In this document: piece after piece, positions 26,965 to 36,343 of the stretch
How positions within the stretch are numbered: the stretch's first letter is position 1
Layout of the letters: the number at the start of each line of letters is the position of its first letter
NCBI GenBank assembly: GCA_002309615.1
Contig: DBXT01000057.1
Location: 1 to 64,000, forward strand
Source: Bacteroidales bacterium UBA1205
Lineage (GTDB): Bacteria; Bacteroidota; Bacteroidia; Bacteroidales; WCHB1-69
Length of the DNA: 64,000 nt
Direction: 5' to 3'
Program-made: the position numbers and the translations under genes
Notes under the pieces: model-generated
Database searches by the model: none
The model's input: only the letters and a program-made list of their open reading frames with translations
Told to the model about the DNA's origin: nothing

Positions 26965-28467
26965 TTACAATTCTTTATCTTCGTATTCATCGTCATCAAA
27001 ATTATCATCCTCTAAATAACTGTCATCCGTCAGCATAGAGTCTAATATCTTTTTTAATCGTTCCCAAAGCCAAGGTTTGTCGGGTTTTTTCCCTCCGTCT
27101 CCTCCTTTTCCTTCTTTTCCTCCTTTTTTGGTTGATGAGGTATCGGTGTTATTTCCGTCTTCTTCTTCAAACTCTTTCTCTTCCTCTGTTTCTTCTTCGG
27201 GAAAATACGAATTATTAAAATCAGGATATCCGTAAAGTGCTTCGTTGCGTTCAATTCCCAACAGCATTAAGCCTAATCCTGTAGCGAAAGAAGGATTTTT
27301 GTATTCATTATTGGATATTTTTATTTTTTCTTCGGGATAACCTATGCGAACGGTAAGACCGGTTTTGAATTCGGCTAATTCTTTCAGACCTTTGAGTTGC
27401 GAGCCGCCGCCGGTGAATACTATACCACAGCCGAGCATATCCATGCACTTGGCATTTTTGAGTTCGGCTACCACGCGTTCAATTATTTCCGACATACGAC
27501 TATGGATAACATTTGCCAATTCTAATTCGGAAATGGTTTTAGGCGGTCTGCCGTGCACCCCGGGAATAGAAATAAGATGATTTTTTGTGGAATCATCAGG
27601 CATGCAGGAACCGTGTTTTATTTTCAGTATTTCAGCCTTGTCACGGGTAATACCGCCAAAAACGGTATAAATATCATCCGAAATCACATTGCTGGCAATA
27701 GGAATAACAGCACTGTGTCGCATTACTCCGTCGGAAAATACGATAACATCGGTAGTGCCGCCGCCAATGTCAACCAATGCAACACCTATTTCCTTTTCAT
27801 CTTCGTCCAAAACCACTTTGGAAGAGGCAATAGGCTCTAATATAAGGCTATCCATATTCAGATTGGAATTCTTTACACACCTGCCTATGTTGCGTATGTG
27901 ATTGATATCTCCGGTGATGATATTAAATTCAGAACCCAATTTTCTTCCCGTTATTCCTTTGGGCTCCAAGGTACGGATGTCGGTATTGATAATATATTCC
28001 TGAGGAACAACATCCAGCACTTGTTTGCCCGCATCTATAGGGGTTTTAAACATTTCTTCCAGCAGATGATTGATATCTTCTTGGGTGATTACATCATCGG
28101 GATTGTTTCGTTTGATATCTCCGTAAATGCGTTGTGAATGTATGTGTTGACCGGCAATTCCGACCATTACATCTTTCACATTCATATTCAATTTTTTGTT
28201 TAAATCGTTCATCACGAAATTAATGGCATTGGAGGTTTCTGTAATGTTGATTACCTGACCTCTTTGTACGCCTATACTTTCCCGCAAACTGTGTCCTAAT
28301 ATTTCCACTTCCCCGTTGTGATTGCGTTTGCCCGCAAAAGCAACAATTTTGGTGGTGCCGATATCCAAACCGACGGCGATATCGCTGTGTTGTTGTGTAC
28401 GTTCTTCTTCAGGAGTGAATGCTTCTCCTTCGTTATGTTTCTTCGTTATTTTATCAAAAAATCCCAT
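26965..28467 (-). CDS. ftsA: Cell division protein FtsA
   Basis: Actin-like protein of 500 residues that tethers FtsZ to the inner membrane. Motifs are GLDIGTTKIVA (phosphate 1), the SHS2/1C region with VGIAGQHIH, ALVDIGGGTTDV (phosphate 2) and GIVFTGGGSQL (adenosine site). After about 425 the protein has an acidic/Lys-Gly-rich linker, then an amphipathic helix (KPWLWERLKKILDSML) of the membrane-targeting type. Unusually the helix is not terminal; an acidic tail of about 20 residues (DDSYLEDDNF and on) follows it. Placed between ftsQ and ftsZ in the usual Bacteroidota order. Confidence 0.97.
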   Translation of the reverse strand: MGFFDKITKKHNEGEAFTPEEERTQQHSDIAVGLDIGTTKIVAFAGKRNHNGEVEILGHSLRESIGVQRGQVINITETSNAINFVMNDLNKKLNMNVKDVMVGIAGQHIHSQRIYGDIKRNNPDDVITQEDINHLLEEMFKTPIDAGKQVLDVVPQEYIINTDIRTLEPKGITGRKLGSEFNIITGDINHIRNIGRCVKNSNLNMDSLILEPIASSKVVLDEDEKEIGVALVDIGGGTTDVIVFSDGVMRHSAVIPIASNVISDDIYTVFGGITRDKAEILKIKHGSCMPDDSTKNHLISIPGVHGRPPKTISELELANVIHSRMSEIIERVVAELKNAKCMDMLGCGIVFTGGGSQLKGLKELAEFKTGLTVRIGYPEEKIKISNNEYKNPSFATGLGLMLLGIERNEALYGYPDFNNSYFPEEETEEEKEFEEEDGNNTDTSSTKKGGKEGKGGDGGKKPDKPWLWERLKKILDSMLTDDSYLEDDNFDDDEYEDKEL

Positions 28468-28479
28468 AGAGTGTTAAAT

Positions 28480-29289
28480 TTATCGTTTTTGACATGGTAT
28501 TTCGCTACCGTATTTTAAATTTATTGATTGATAACGGTCCCAGCCCCTGATGCTGAACCCGTTAATGTATATGCTTTTTAGATTCTGAAATTTGTTGTGT
28601 ATTACTTCATCGGAATGGGTTTTATTGTCCAATTTTCCGAATTGTACCACATGTTGCCCTACTGTAGGCACTAATTCTATCTCGTTGTTATCGGTGATGA
28701 ATATTTGGCTTATTTGTGCCCGCCAAAATGCATCTTGATAAATATAGGAAGCCAATTTCCAAACACTATATAAGTTAAAAAGTTGTGAAGGAATGGTTTT
28801 CTTTTTCAATACGCTATCGGCGCATACATAAAGGGTGCTGTCAAAGGGTAGGTTGATATTTCCGTTGGCAATTAAAATGCGGTTGGGACAATATTGGTTG
28901 ACAGGCATCAGTCGGCCGGAAGCGGCAATTAAATAGGAGTCATCGTTGCTATTGAATATTCTTGCAATAGCTTCTTCCTGTTCTGCTTTGATGGTGAGAG
29001 TGTGCCCGTGATATACCACATTGACATTTTTCAGATAAGGAAAATGTTCTATGCTATGTTGTATTTTTAAACGGTTCACACTATCTATTTTTTGGTTGAG
29101 AATTTTTTCACAATGCGTATTGATAAAGCTATCCAAAGTATTGATAGAAAACAATGAATCGGAAGGTACGGTAATCAGGTATTCTATTTTGGTAAAAGTT
29201 TTTTCCTTTGCCACTATATGATGAATAATCAAAATAGCAATAATAAACAGTATCAAAAATATGCCGAAGAACACTAATTTTTTATTCAT
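28480..29289 (-). CDS. ftsQ: Cell division protein FtsQ
   Basis: Bitopic divisome protein of 269 residues. One membrane segment (about 6-24) follows a short cytoplasmic N-terminus; the rest is periplasmic with a POTRA-like region (EYLITVPSDSLF, YLKNVNVVYHGHTLTIKAEQ) and the FtsQ beta domain. The sequence is poorly conserved and the call leans on position between murC and ftsA. A TTG at 29295 would add two residues, but the ATG at 29289 is preferred. It overlaps the murC end by 8 bases, indicating translational coupling. Confidence 0.88.
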   Translation of the reverse strand: MNKKLVFFGIFLILFIIAILIIHHIVAKEKTFTKIEYLITVPSDSLFSINTLDSFINTHCEKILNQKIDSVNRLKIQHSIEHFPYLKNVNVVYHGHTLTIKAEQEEAIARIFNSNDDSYLIAASGRLMPVNQYCPNRILIANGNINLPFDSTLYVCADSVLKKKTIPSQLFNLYSVWKLASYIYQDAFWRAQISQIFITDNNEIELVPTVGQHVVQFGKLDNKTHSDEVIHNKFQNLKSIYINGFSIRGWDRYQSINLKYGSEIPCQKR

Positions 29290-30625
29290 GAGCAAACCTT
29301 TCTTTTATTGTTTTCACCATTCTGTCTATATCGCCGGCACCCATGGTAAGCAAAACTTCGGGTTTACGGGTGGCAATGTAATCAATAATCTCTTCTTTTT
29401 GTAGCAACACTTTATCTTTCAATGTGATTTTGTCTAACAAAAATTGAGAGTTGATACCTTCAATAGGCAATTCTCTTGCCGGATAAATGTCTAATAAAAC
29501 CACACTGTCCAAAAGACTCAGCACTTGGGCAAATTCATCGGCAAAATCTCGCGTGCGGGTGTAAAGGTGTGGCTGAAAAATACCGCAAATATGTTTATTC
29601 GGGTGCATCAGTCGGGCCGAAGCGATACAGGCTTTCAGCTCATTGGGATGATGAGCATAATCGTCAATATAAATAAAGCCGGGTTGTTTGATAATATAGT
29701 CAAAACGGCGTTTCACACCTGCAAAAGTCGCCAATTGTTTTTGAATAATATCAGCGTTTATGCCCATGGTTTCGGCAGCGGCAACAGCGGCAACGGCATT
29801 TTCTATATAATAATTTCCCGCGGTTTCCATGTACACATTTTTTATTGTATGTGAAGGGCATATAATGTCAAAATATTGTTTTTCATCACATATGCGTATG
29901 TTGTCAGCATAATAATCACTGTCTTTATTATTGAGAGAATAGCTGATTATTTTGCATTGCGGGTGAAGCAACGGTATTAATTGCGGTTTGGTAATAAGAT
30001 ATCCTTGTTTGTTGATCTGACAGGCAAAGGTATTAAAAGCGTCTATGAGAGAATTTTGCGAGCCGTATATATCCAAATGGTCGGCATCCATAGATGTAAT
30101 AACGGCTGTGTATGGATGAAGGGTGAGAAACGACCTGTCGTATTCATCGGCTTCTACCACCACTGCTTCGGCTCCTGATTGGAATACATAGTTGGCATGG
30201 AAATTATTTGCTATGCCTCCTATAAATGCGGAAATAGGTCTGTCTCCGCCTATCAGGTGCGTTAAAATGGCGGAAGTGGAAGTCTTGCCATGACTTCCCG
30301 CTACTGCCAAAGTGCGGTAGAAGTCTGTATCGCAAATATGACCTAATATTTGAGACCGTTTGTACACGGGGATACCTTTTTGTTTCAGGTATGTCAGTTC
30401 ACGATTGTCGGCAGGAATAGCCGGTGTGTATATTACCGAATCTATGTCTTCGGGCAGTAATGCCGGATTGTCTTGATAATGAATGTCTATACCTTCACTT
30501 ATCAAAGTTTCGGTAAGAGGGGAAGGGGTACGGTCGTAGCCGCTCACCTTCATTCCTTGTTGGTGAAAATAGCGGGCTAAAGCGCTCATACCTATACCTC
30601 CTATACCTAAAAAATAATATCTCAT
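29282..30625 (-). CDS. murC: UDP-N-acetylmuramate--L-alanine ligase MurC
   Basis: Cytoplasmic ligase of 447 residues that adds L-Ala to UDP-MurNAc with ATP. The N-terminal domain begins GIGGIGMSALA (7-17), the central ATP domain has GSHGKTST (110-117), and the C-terminal domain has KRRFDYI and IDDYAHHPNEL. All three Mur ligase domains are complete, in contrast to the neighbouring murD'. Its start codon overlaps the murG stop (ATGA). Confidence 0.97.
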   Translation of the reverse strand: MRYYFLGIGGIGMSALARYFHQQGMKVSGYDRTPSPLTETLISEGIDIHYQDNPALLPEDIDSVIYTPAIPADNRELTYLKQKGIPVYKRSQILGHICDTDFYRTLAVAGSHGKTSTSAILTHLIGGDRPISAFIGGIANNFHANYVFQSGAEAVVVEADEYDRSFLTLHPYTAVITSMDADHLDIYGSQNSLIDAFNTFACQINKQGYLITKPQLIPLLHPQCKIISYSLNNKDSDYYADNIRICDEKQYFDIICPSHTIKNVYMETAGNYYIENAVAAVAAAETMGINADIIQKQLATFAGVKRRFDYIIKQPGFIYIDDYAHHPNELKACIASARLMHPNKHICGIFQPHLYTRTRDFADEFAQVLSLLDSVVLLDIYPARELPIEGINSQFLLDKITLKDKVLLQKEEIIDYIATRKPEVLLTMGAGDIDRMVKTIKERFAHE

Positions 30626-31734
30626 TCTATAATTTTGGCTATTTGATCCACAATTTTATCAGCAGCACCCTTCACGGCTAAAGCACTGATAGCATTTTGC
30701 ATGCTTGCTTGCTGCTCGGTGTCATTCAATAAGTTTTCCAACAAGGGAAGGCATTGTGTTTGACAATCCGTATCTTTCACCATTAAGGCGGCACCTCTAT
30801 TTACCAATGCCATAGCATTTTTGGTTTGGTGGTCTTCAGCTACATTGGGTGAAGGAATAAGCACGATAGGCTTTCCTACCAGGCAAAGTTCTGAAATGGC
30901 GATAGCACCGGCTCTTGAAATTACTATATCTGCGGCAGCATAGGCAAGGTCCATACGGGATATGAATTGATGCACTTTGATATACTCTTCCATATTTTCT
31001 TTTTTCACCGCCGCTGCAGCTTCTTCATACATCCCGCGACCGGTTTGCCATATAAATTGCATAGAATGGTTCTTCACAAAACCAAAGTTATGCATCATCA
31101 TATTGTTGATGCTGCGGGCACCCAAGCTGCCGCCTACCACCAATACAATTTTTTTATTGTTGTCAAGTTCAAAATGCGAAATTCCTTCTTCACGGGAGGC
31201 GTGCATTTGTTCTATATCTGCTCGAACGGGGTTACCGGTGAATACTATTTTTTCTTCCGGGAAAAAACGTTCCATTCCATCATAAGCCACGCAAATGGTG
31301 TTAGCATGGCCGGCTAACATTTTGTTGGTGAGTCCGGCATAAGAATTTTGTTCTTGCACAAGAGTGGGAAAACCCATGGATGCTGCTGTTTTTAGTGTAG
31401 GTTCACTTGCAAAACCGCCTACACCTACCACTATATCGGGATGGAATTCTTTTAATATATGCTTAACCATTCTATGGCTTTTTATCAATTTGAAGGGCAA
31501 TTGTAAATTTTTAATGATATTGCCTATAGATAGTCGGCGTTGCAGTCCGGCAATGGGAAGCCCTTTAATGGTATAGCCTGCTGCCGGCACCTTTTCCATT
31601 TCCATTCTTCCTTCGGCTCCGATAAATAATATTTCGGCATCGGGCCAGCGTTTTTTTACAGCGTTGGCTATTGCTACGGCCGGAAAAATATGACCTCCTG
31701 TACCGCCTCCTGAAATGATGATTTTTTTACTCAT
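30622..31734 (-). CDS. murG: Lipid II synthase MurG
   Basis: GT28-family N-acetylglucosaminyltransferase of 370 residues that converts lipid I to lipid II at the inner face of the membrane. It starts MSKKIIISGGGTGGHIFPA, the glycine-rich loop that binds lipid I phosphate. Later signatures are GVGGFASEP, VVGGSLGARSIN and the UDP-GlcNAc site ISRAGAIAISEL. The longer TTG start at 31758 is rejected because MSKKIII fits the family. It overlaps ftsW by 8 bases and murC by 4. Confidence 0.97.
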   Translation of the reverse strand: MSKKIIISGGGTGGHIFPAVAIANAVKKRWPDAEILFIGAEGRMEMEKVPAAGYTIKGLPIAGLQRRLSIGNIIKNLQLPFKLIKSHRMVKHILKEFHPDIVVGVGGFASEPTLKTAASMGFPTLVQEQNSYAGLTNKMLAGHANTICVAYDGMERFFPEEKIVFTGNPVRADIEQMHASREEGISHFELDNNKKIVLVVGGSLGARSINNMMMHNFGFVKNHSMQFIWQTGRGMYEEAAAAVKKENMEEYIKVHQFISRMDLAYAAADIVISRAGAIAISELCLVGKPIVLIPSPNVAEDHQTKNAMALVNRGAALMVKDTDCQTQCLPLLENLLNDTEQQASMQNAISALAVKGAADKIVDQIAKIIE

Positions 31735-32968
31735 GTTGTATATTGTTTGTTCCTTCAACTATGCTGTTATCTGTTCCTGCTAATTGTCTTTTTTTGCTGT
31801 TTTTATGGCGTTCTTTGTTGATACGATTGGCTTCTTTACTAATATTGATTAATATGCCTATTTCTGCCGCGGTGGTGAGTATAGACACCCCGCCTTTGCT
31901 AAAGAAAGGAAGGGTTTCCCCTGTGGCAGGAGCTATTCCTAAGCATACGCAAATATGAGTAAATGCTTGAAATGTAATCAAAAAACCGATTCCGGTGGCT
32001 AAATATCCCCCGAACCCTATGGGCATAATTCTCGCTATGGTGATGGCTCTATAGAACAATATTAAATACATTAAAATCAAAAGAGCTCCGAAAAGTATGC
32101 CGTATTCTTCTACAAAGAATGCGAATATATAGTCGGAATAACTTTCTTGTACGCTGTTGCTATGAATGGTGGTGCCCGGGTGAGGCAATATGCTGCTACA
32201 AGCTATAGCCGCCTCGGTAGTGAGTATATCTTTGTGTACATTATCCTTGTTGCTAAAATTTTCTATACGTACTTTAGCCGTAGTCAGTCGTTTAAACACT
32301 TTGTTTTCCGCCTGCGTGTTAATGGCATCGGACATAAGAAAGGCTATACCTATGCTTAGCAGCACTACAGCAATACCGATGGTTGCAAACAGATATTTAC
32401 TTTTAAGTCGGGATACAAATATCATAGCCATGCATGTGCATCCTAATATAAGACTTGCCGATGTTTTTTGTGTCATAATAAGAGCACAGAAAAACAGCAC
32501 GTAAAACAACATAGGCAGATAGATATGCTTAATGTCGTTAATTTTGTCTTTAGCTCTGCTAATCCACGCGGATAGATATACTACCACACAAAATTCTATG
32601 AAATGTATGGTTTGAATTTTGTGACCGAAAATTTCTATACTACGTTTGGAGCCTCCTTCCGACACCCCTAATAACAATGTGGCAAATAATACTATAATAC
32701 CGATTATAAGTCCTAAGGTGGATAATCGGCCCCATGTTCTGTAATTAACCTTTTGGAATACGAAAATCACAATAAAACTCAATAAGATAAACATTACGTG
32801 ACCCGAAAAAAGAAAGCCCAAACTATCGCGGCTGCCGTAGCTGAGTTTGGCTCCGGTACTATACACTGCCATAATGGAAAACGTTGCCAATATAAAAACA
32901 ACTATCCATATTATGGTATCTCCGTAGTTTTGTTGAGATAGCGATTTAAGTATTTCCTTCGGTTTCAT
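31727..32968 (-). CDS. ftsW: SEDS peptidoglycan polymerase FtsW
   Basis: SEDS glycosyltransferase of 413 residues with about ten membrane segments that polymerises septal lipid II with FtsI. Visible are FLFSGHVMFILL early, the RAKDKINDIKH loop, the large periplasmic loop with the SVQESYSDYIFAFFVEEYG signature and the late FFSKGGVSILTTAAEIGIL. The frame is open to 33046, but that would overlap the preceding gene, so I use the ATG at 32968 (MKPKEIL). The position before murG is the standard one for Bacteroidota. Confidence 0.94.
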   Translation of the reverse strand: MKPKEILKSLSQQNYGDTIIWIVVFILATFSIMAVYSTGAKLSYGSRDSLGFLFSGHVMFILLSFIVIFVFQKVNYRTWGRLSTLGLIIGIIVLFATLLLGVSEGGSKRSIEIFGHKIQTIHFIEFCVVVYLSAWISRAKDKINDIKHIYLPMLFYVLFFCALIMTQKTSASLILGCTCMAMIFVSRLKSKYLFATIGIAVVLLSIGIAFLMSDAINTQAENKVFKRLTTAKVRIENFSNKDNVHKDILTTEAAIACSSILPHPGTTIHSNSVQESYSDYIFAFFVEEYGILFGALLILMYLILFYRAITIARIMPIGFGGYLATGIGFLITFQAFTHICVCLGIAPATGETLPFFSKGGVSILTTAAEIGILINISKEANRINKERHKNSKKRQLAGTDNSIVEGTNNIQHE

Positions 32969-32990
32969 TGCAATGATCAAATAATGGTTG

Positions 32991-33536
32991 TTACAATTGG
33001 GCAATGGCTTTTCTAAAAGCGAGACCGCGTTGCTTGTAATCGTCAAATTGCGAATCGCATTTACATGCAGTGGAGAGCAACACTATATCTCCTTTTTGGG
33101 CGGCATAAAAACCCTGACGTACAGCTGTTTCCATATTATTGCATTCCAATATCACCGGCACATAGCCGTTGAAGGTTTGTTTTATTTTTTCGCAATGTTC
33201 ACTCATGCACACTATGGCTTTTACTTTGTTTTTAACCACTTCCTTCAGGTCTGCATAATTGGTAAGACTATCTTCTCCTCCCACTATCCATATTACATTA
33301 CTTTTCATTTGTTCCAAGCAATAGTAAGTGGCATTCACATTTTCCGATTTGGAATCATTAACAAAATCCACGCCTCTAAAAGTGGTAATATGTTCCATCC
33401 GGTGTGTTTCGGCATCAATTTTGCTTAATATTTCCCCTCTATTACGCTGACGTATGGCTATGAGTCTTTGTTCTAAAAGTTTTGCTTTTTGACTATAGGT
33501 TTGGGAGTTGTCAATTATTAAATCTTCAAATTTCAT
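32991..33536 (-). CDS. murD: Reduced MurD: C-terminal Mur ligase domain only
   Basis: At the normal murD position lies a gene of only 181 codons; full MurD (UDP-MurNAc-L-Ala--D-Glu ligase) is about 440-450. It matches the C-terminal domain: HRME (45-48), RGVDFVNDSK (54-63), GGED (86-89), LLSTACKCDSQF (153-164). The UMP-binding and ATP-binding (GKTT) domains are absent, and only 27 bases separate it from mraY, so they are not hidden upstream. Compared with the E. coli enzyme the Lys of NDSK is kept, but positions equivalent to Thr321, Ser415 and Phe422 of the D-Glu pocket read Glu, Cys and Tyr. The first 45 residues are charged and helical. It keeps an open frame and sits in the operon, so it may have a non-catalytic role, or MurD activity is encoded elsewhere. 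Confidence 0.85.
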   Translation of the reverse strand: MKFEDLIIDNSQTYSQKAKLLEQRLIAIRQRNRGEILSKIDAETHRMEHITTFRGVDFVNDSKSENVNATYYCLEQMKSNVIWIVGGEDSLTNYADLKEVVKNKVKAIVCMSEHCEKIKQTFNGYVPVILECNNMETAVRQGFYAAQKGDIVLLSTACKCDSQFDDYKQRGLAFRKAIAQL

Positions 33537-33563
33537 AATGTTGATTGTTAAATGAGTTTAGCA

Positions 33564-34823
33564 TTAGCGTAATTTCAAAGTTACTATAGTAAGCACGGCT
33601 AACATCAGCCCGATGATTACAAAACGTTGTACTATTTTGGTTTCATGCATGCCGGCGCGTTGATAATGGTGGTGAAGGGGAGCCATACGGAACAATCGTT
33701 TGCCCTCCCCGTATTTTTTTCGGGTGTATTTAAAATATCCGCGTTGTATCAATACCGATATACTCTCGGCTAAATAGATACCGCAAAGTATGGGAATAAG
33801 CAGTTCTTTGCGAATAATAATGGCAAACACGGCAACAATACCTCCTAATGCCAAACTTCCCGTATCGCCCATGAACACTTGTGCCGGAAAGCAATTCCAC
33901 CACATAAATCCCAGGCAGGCACCTACTAAGGCACCCGTAAATATCATCAGCTCACCGCTATTAGGGATATACATTATGTTTAAGTAATCAGCAAAAATGG
34001 TGTTACCCGAAACGTAGGCCAGCACACCCAAAGTGGCTCCGATAATAGCGGTAACGGATATGGCTAAACCATCCAGCCCGTCGGTGAGATTGGCACCGTT
34101 GCTGACAGCCATAATAATAAAAATGATAATAGGAATATATACCAGCCATGCCCATTTTTCATAGTCGGGTCCCAGCCATTTTAACAATACGGCATAGTCC
34201 AACTCATTGTTTTTGAAAAAAGGAATGGTCGTTTTGGTCGATTTTTCAGCTTGTACGCATTCATAACCCGTGGTGCCTTCATTGGGATTGTTTTCTATTT
34301 TGAATACGTTCTCGGTGTTGACATAATTGGGGTTGCTGCATTTTTCTTTTATCACCACATCGGGATGAAAGAAAAGGACCAAGCCTACGCACAAACCCAG
34401 CAAAGCCTGTCCGCAAAGTTTGGCTTTAGCCGAAAGACCTGCTTTATCGTGTTTTTTTACCTTAATATAATCGTCAATAAATCCCAGCAAACCCAACCAT
34501 ACGGTGGTAATTATCATTAGAATGATATAAATGTTGTCAAGTTTATTGAATAATAATATAGGAATGAGTATGCTGAATAATATGATAATCCCACCCATAG
34601 TAGGAGTACCTTTTTTCTCCAATTGTCCCTGCAGCCCCAAATCTCGAATATCTTCTCCTATTTGGTTCTTTCTTAATATGTTGATGATATATTTGCCTAT
34701 TATCATTGACAAAAACAATGATAATAAACCTGCCATAGCAGTTCGGAACGATATGTATTTAAATACCCCTAATCCCGGAATATTGGTAACTTTATCCAAC
34801 CAATTGAAAAGATAGTATAACAT
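33564..34823 (-). CDS. mraY: Phospho-MurNAc-pentapeptide transferase MraY
   Basis: Integral membrane enzyme of 419 residues that makes lipid I from UDP-MurNAc-pentapeptide and undecaprenyl phosphate. About ten membrane helices are apparent. Catalytic motifs are [19 protein letters not shown] and [12 protein letters not shown], and the HHHYQ loop follows near the C-terminus. As in other Bacteroidota it is longer than the E. coli protein because of an insertion of about 55 residues after residue 155, here with two Cys (EKCSNP and YECVQ). It sits between murE and the reduced murD. Confidence 0.97.
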   Translation of the reverse strand: MLYYLFNWLDKVTNIPGLGVFKYISFRTAMAGLLSLFLSMIIGKYIINILRKNQIGEDIRDLGLQGQLEKKGTPTMGGIIILFSILIPILLFNKLDNIYIILMIITTVWLGLLGFIDDYIKVKKHDKAGLSAKAKLCGQALLGLCVGLVLFFHPDVVIKEKCSNPNYVNTENVFKIENNPNEGTTGYECVQAEKSTKTTIPFFKNNELDYAVLLKWLGPDYEKWAWLVYIPIIIFIIMAVSNGANLTDGLDGLAISVTAIIGATLGVLAYVSGNTIFADYLNIMYIPNSGELMIFTGALVGACLGFMWWNCFPAQVFMGDTGSLALGGIVAVFAIIIRKELLIPILCGIYLAESISVLIQRGYFKYTRKKYGEGKRLFRMAPLHHHYQRAGMHETKIVQRFVIIGLMLAVLTIVTLKLR

Positions 34824-34888
34824 AAATACGAAATTGTTAAAAGTTGTTAAATGTTAATTGTTTATGAGTTATAATTGTTAATACTTAT

Positions 34889-36343
34889 TTACATATTGAT
34901 ATATTTTTTTGCTTCTTCTACATCATCAAAATGATGTTTTATTCCTTTTATTTCTTGGTATTTTTCATGCCCTTTTCCTGCAATAAGCACTATACTGTTG
35001 GCAGGAGCTTGTGTAATGGCAGCCTTTATGGCTTGGCGTCGGTCGGCAATAATCAATGTGGTGTTGGCGTAGGTGGAGTTTACCCCTTTTTCCATATCCG
35101 CCAATATGGCTTCGGGATCTTCGCTACGAGGATTGTCGGAAGTGAGTATTACTCTGTTGCTTAGCTTACAAGCTATTTCCGCCATTTCCGGTCGTTTGGT
35201 TTTATCTCTGTCGCCGCCGCAACCCACCACGGTGATAATTGTTTGTGATTTATCGCTGGCGTGATTGATGGTTTCCAATACATTTTGCAAAGCATCGGGG
35301 GTATGTGCATAATCGATAATCACACTCACATTATTGCCCTTGATGGTGTAAAATCTTCCTTCTGCGGCGTCCAGCATGCTCATTTTAACCAAACATTCAT
35401 CTTTGTTTGCCCCCAGTAGCACACTAGCGCCGTATATGCATAGCAAGTTGTAAGCATTGAATTGTCCTACCAATTTAAACCACACCTCTTTACCGTCTAT
35501 CAAAAGCAGGATACCGTCTAAATTGCATTCCAGCATTTTGGCCTTGAAATCGCAGTTGCCGTTCAACAGGCTATAGGTATATTTATGAGCTTTGGTTTCT
35601 TGCAGCATCACGTTGCCGTTAGGGTCGTCAATGTTGGTTAAGGCAAAAGCGGAATCGGGTAAATGGTCGAAAAACATTTTTTTAGCATTCCTATATTCGG
35701 CAAATGTTTTGTGATAGTCCAAATGGTCGTGGGTGAGATTACTAAATATACCTCCTGCAAAGTGCAGACCGGCAATTCTATTTTGAACAATGGAATGCGA
35801 ACTCACTTCCATGAAGCAATATTCACATCCCGCTTCTACCATTTTAGCCATCAATTCGTTGAGCTTTACACTATCGGGGGTGGTGTGGGTGCTGGGGATT
35901 ACAAGGTCGTTAATGCGATTTTCTATAGTGCTGAGCAATCCCGTTTTTTTGCCCAATAAACAAAACAGGCGATAAAGCAGGGTTACGGTAGTGGTTTTGC
36001 CGTTTGTACCGGTAATGCCTACCAATTTTAGTTTTTGTGAGGGGTGGTCATAAAAATTAGCAGCCATTAAAGCCAATGCCAATGAAGAATTTTGTACTTG
36101 GATGTAGCATATTTCCGGCTGCAGGTCGTTAGGCATGTCTTCCAACACTATATAGCGTGCTCCTGCGGCAATGGCTTGGGGTATAAATTGATGTCCGTCA
36201 GTTTTAGTGCCCTTTTGAGCCACAAACACACAATTGTTTTCCACCTGACGGGTGTCAAAGCATATTTTCGACACCGGCAGGTGTTGAATCTGCTCAATTT
36301 TAAGCGTTTGTATTCCTTTTAGTATGTCTTCTATTTGTTTCAT
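34889..36343 (-). CDS. murE: UDP-MurNAc-L-Ala-D-Glu--meso-diaminopimelate ligase MurE
   Basis: Full three-domain Mur ligase of 484 residues. The ATP site GTNGKTT is at 112-118 and the carbamylated-Lys/central region has STHTTPDS and EVSSHSIVQNR. The C-terminal DNPR motif (in LTSDNPRSEDP) marks meso-diaminopimelate as the amino acid added. It presupposes UDP-MurNAc-L-Ala-D-Glu, the product of MurD, so the cell must make D-Glu-containing precursor despite the reduced murD downstream. Start and ftsI stop overlap (ATGA). Confidence 0.97.
   Translation of the reverse strand: MKQIEDILKGIQTLKIEQIQHLPVSKICFDTRQVENNCVFVAQKGTKTDGHQFIPQAIAAGARYIVLEDMPNDLQPEICYIQVQNSSLALALMAANFYDHPSQKLKLVGITGTNGKTTTVTLLYRLFCLLGKKTGLLSTIENRINDLVIPSTHTTPDSVKLNELMAKMVEAGCEYCFMEVSSHSIVQNRIAGLHFAGGIFSNLTHDHLDYHKTFAEYRNAKKMFFDHLPDSAFALTNIDDPNGNVMLQETKAHKYTYSLLNGNCDFKAKMLECNLDGILLLIDGKEVWFKLVGQFNAYNLLCIYGASVLLGANKDECLVKMSMLDAAEGRFYTIKGNNVSVIIDYAHTPDALQNVLETINHASDKSQTIITVVGCGGDRDKTKRPEMAEIACKLSNRVILTSDNPRSEDPEAILADMEKGVNSTYANTTLIIADRRQAIKAAITQAPANSIVLIAGKGHEKYQEIKGIKHHFDDVEEAKKYINM

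Noticed and set aside
28480..29295. TTG start at 29295 for ftsQ
   Set aside because: The ATG two codons later is the more likely start and leaves the same overlap with murC.
33537..33563. Frameshift hiding the missing MurD N-terminus
   Set aside because: Only 27 bases separate murD' from mraY, far too few for the missing 260 or so residues, and mraY is itself complete.
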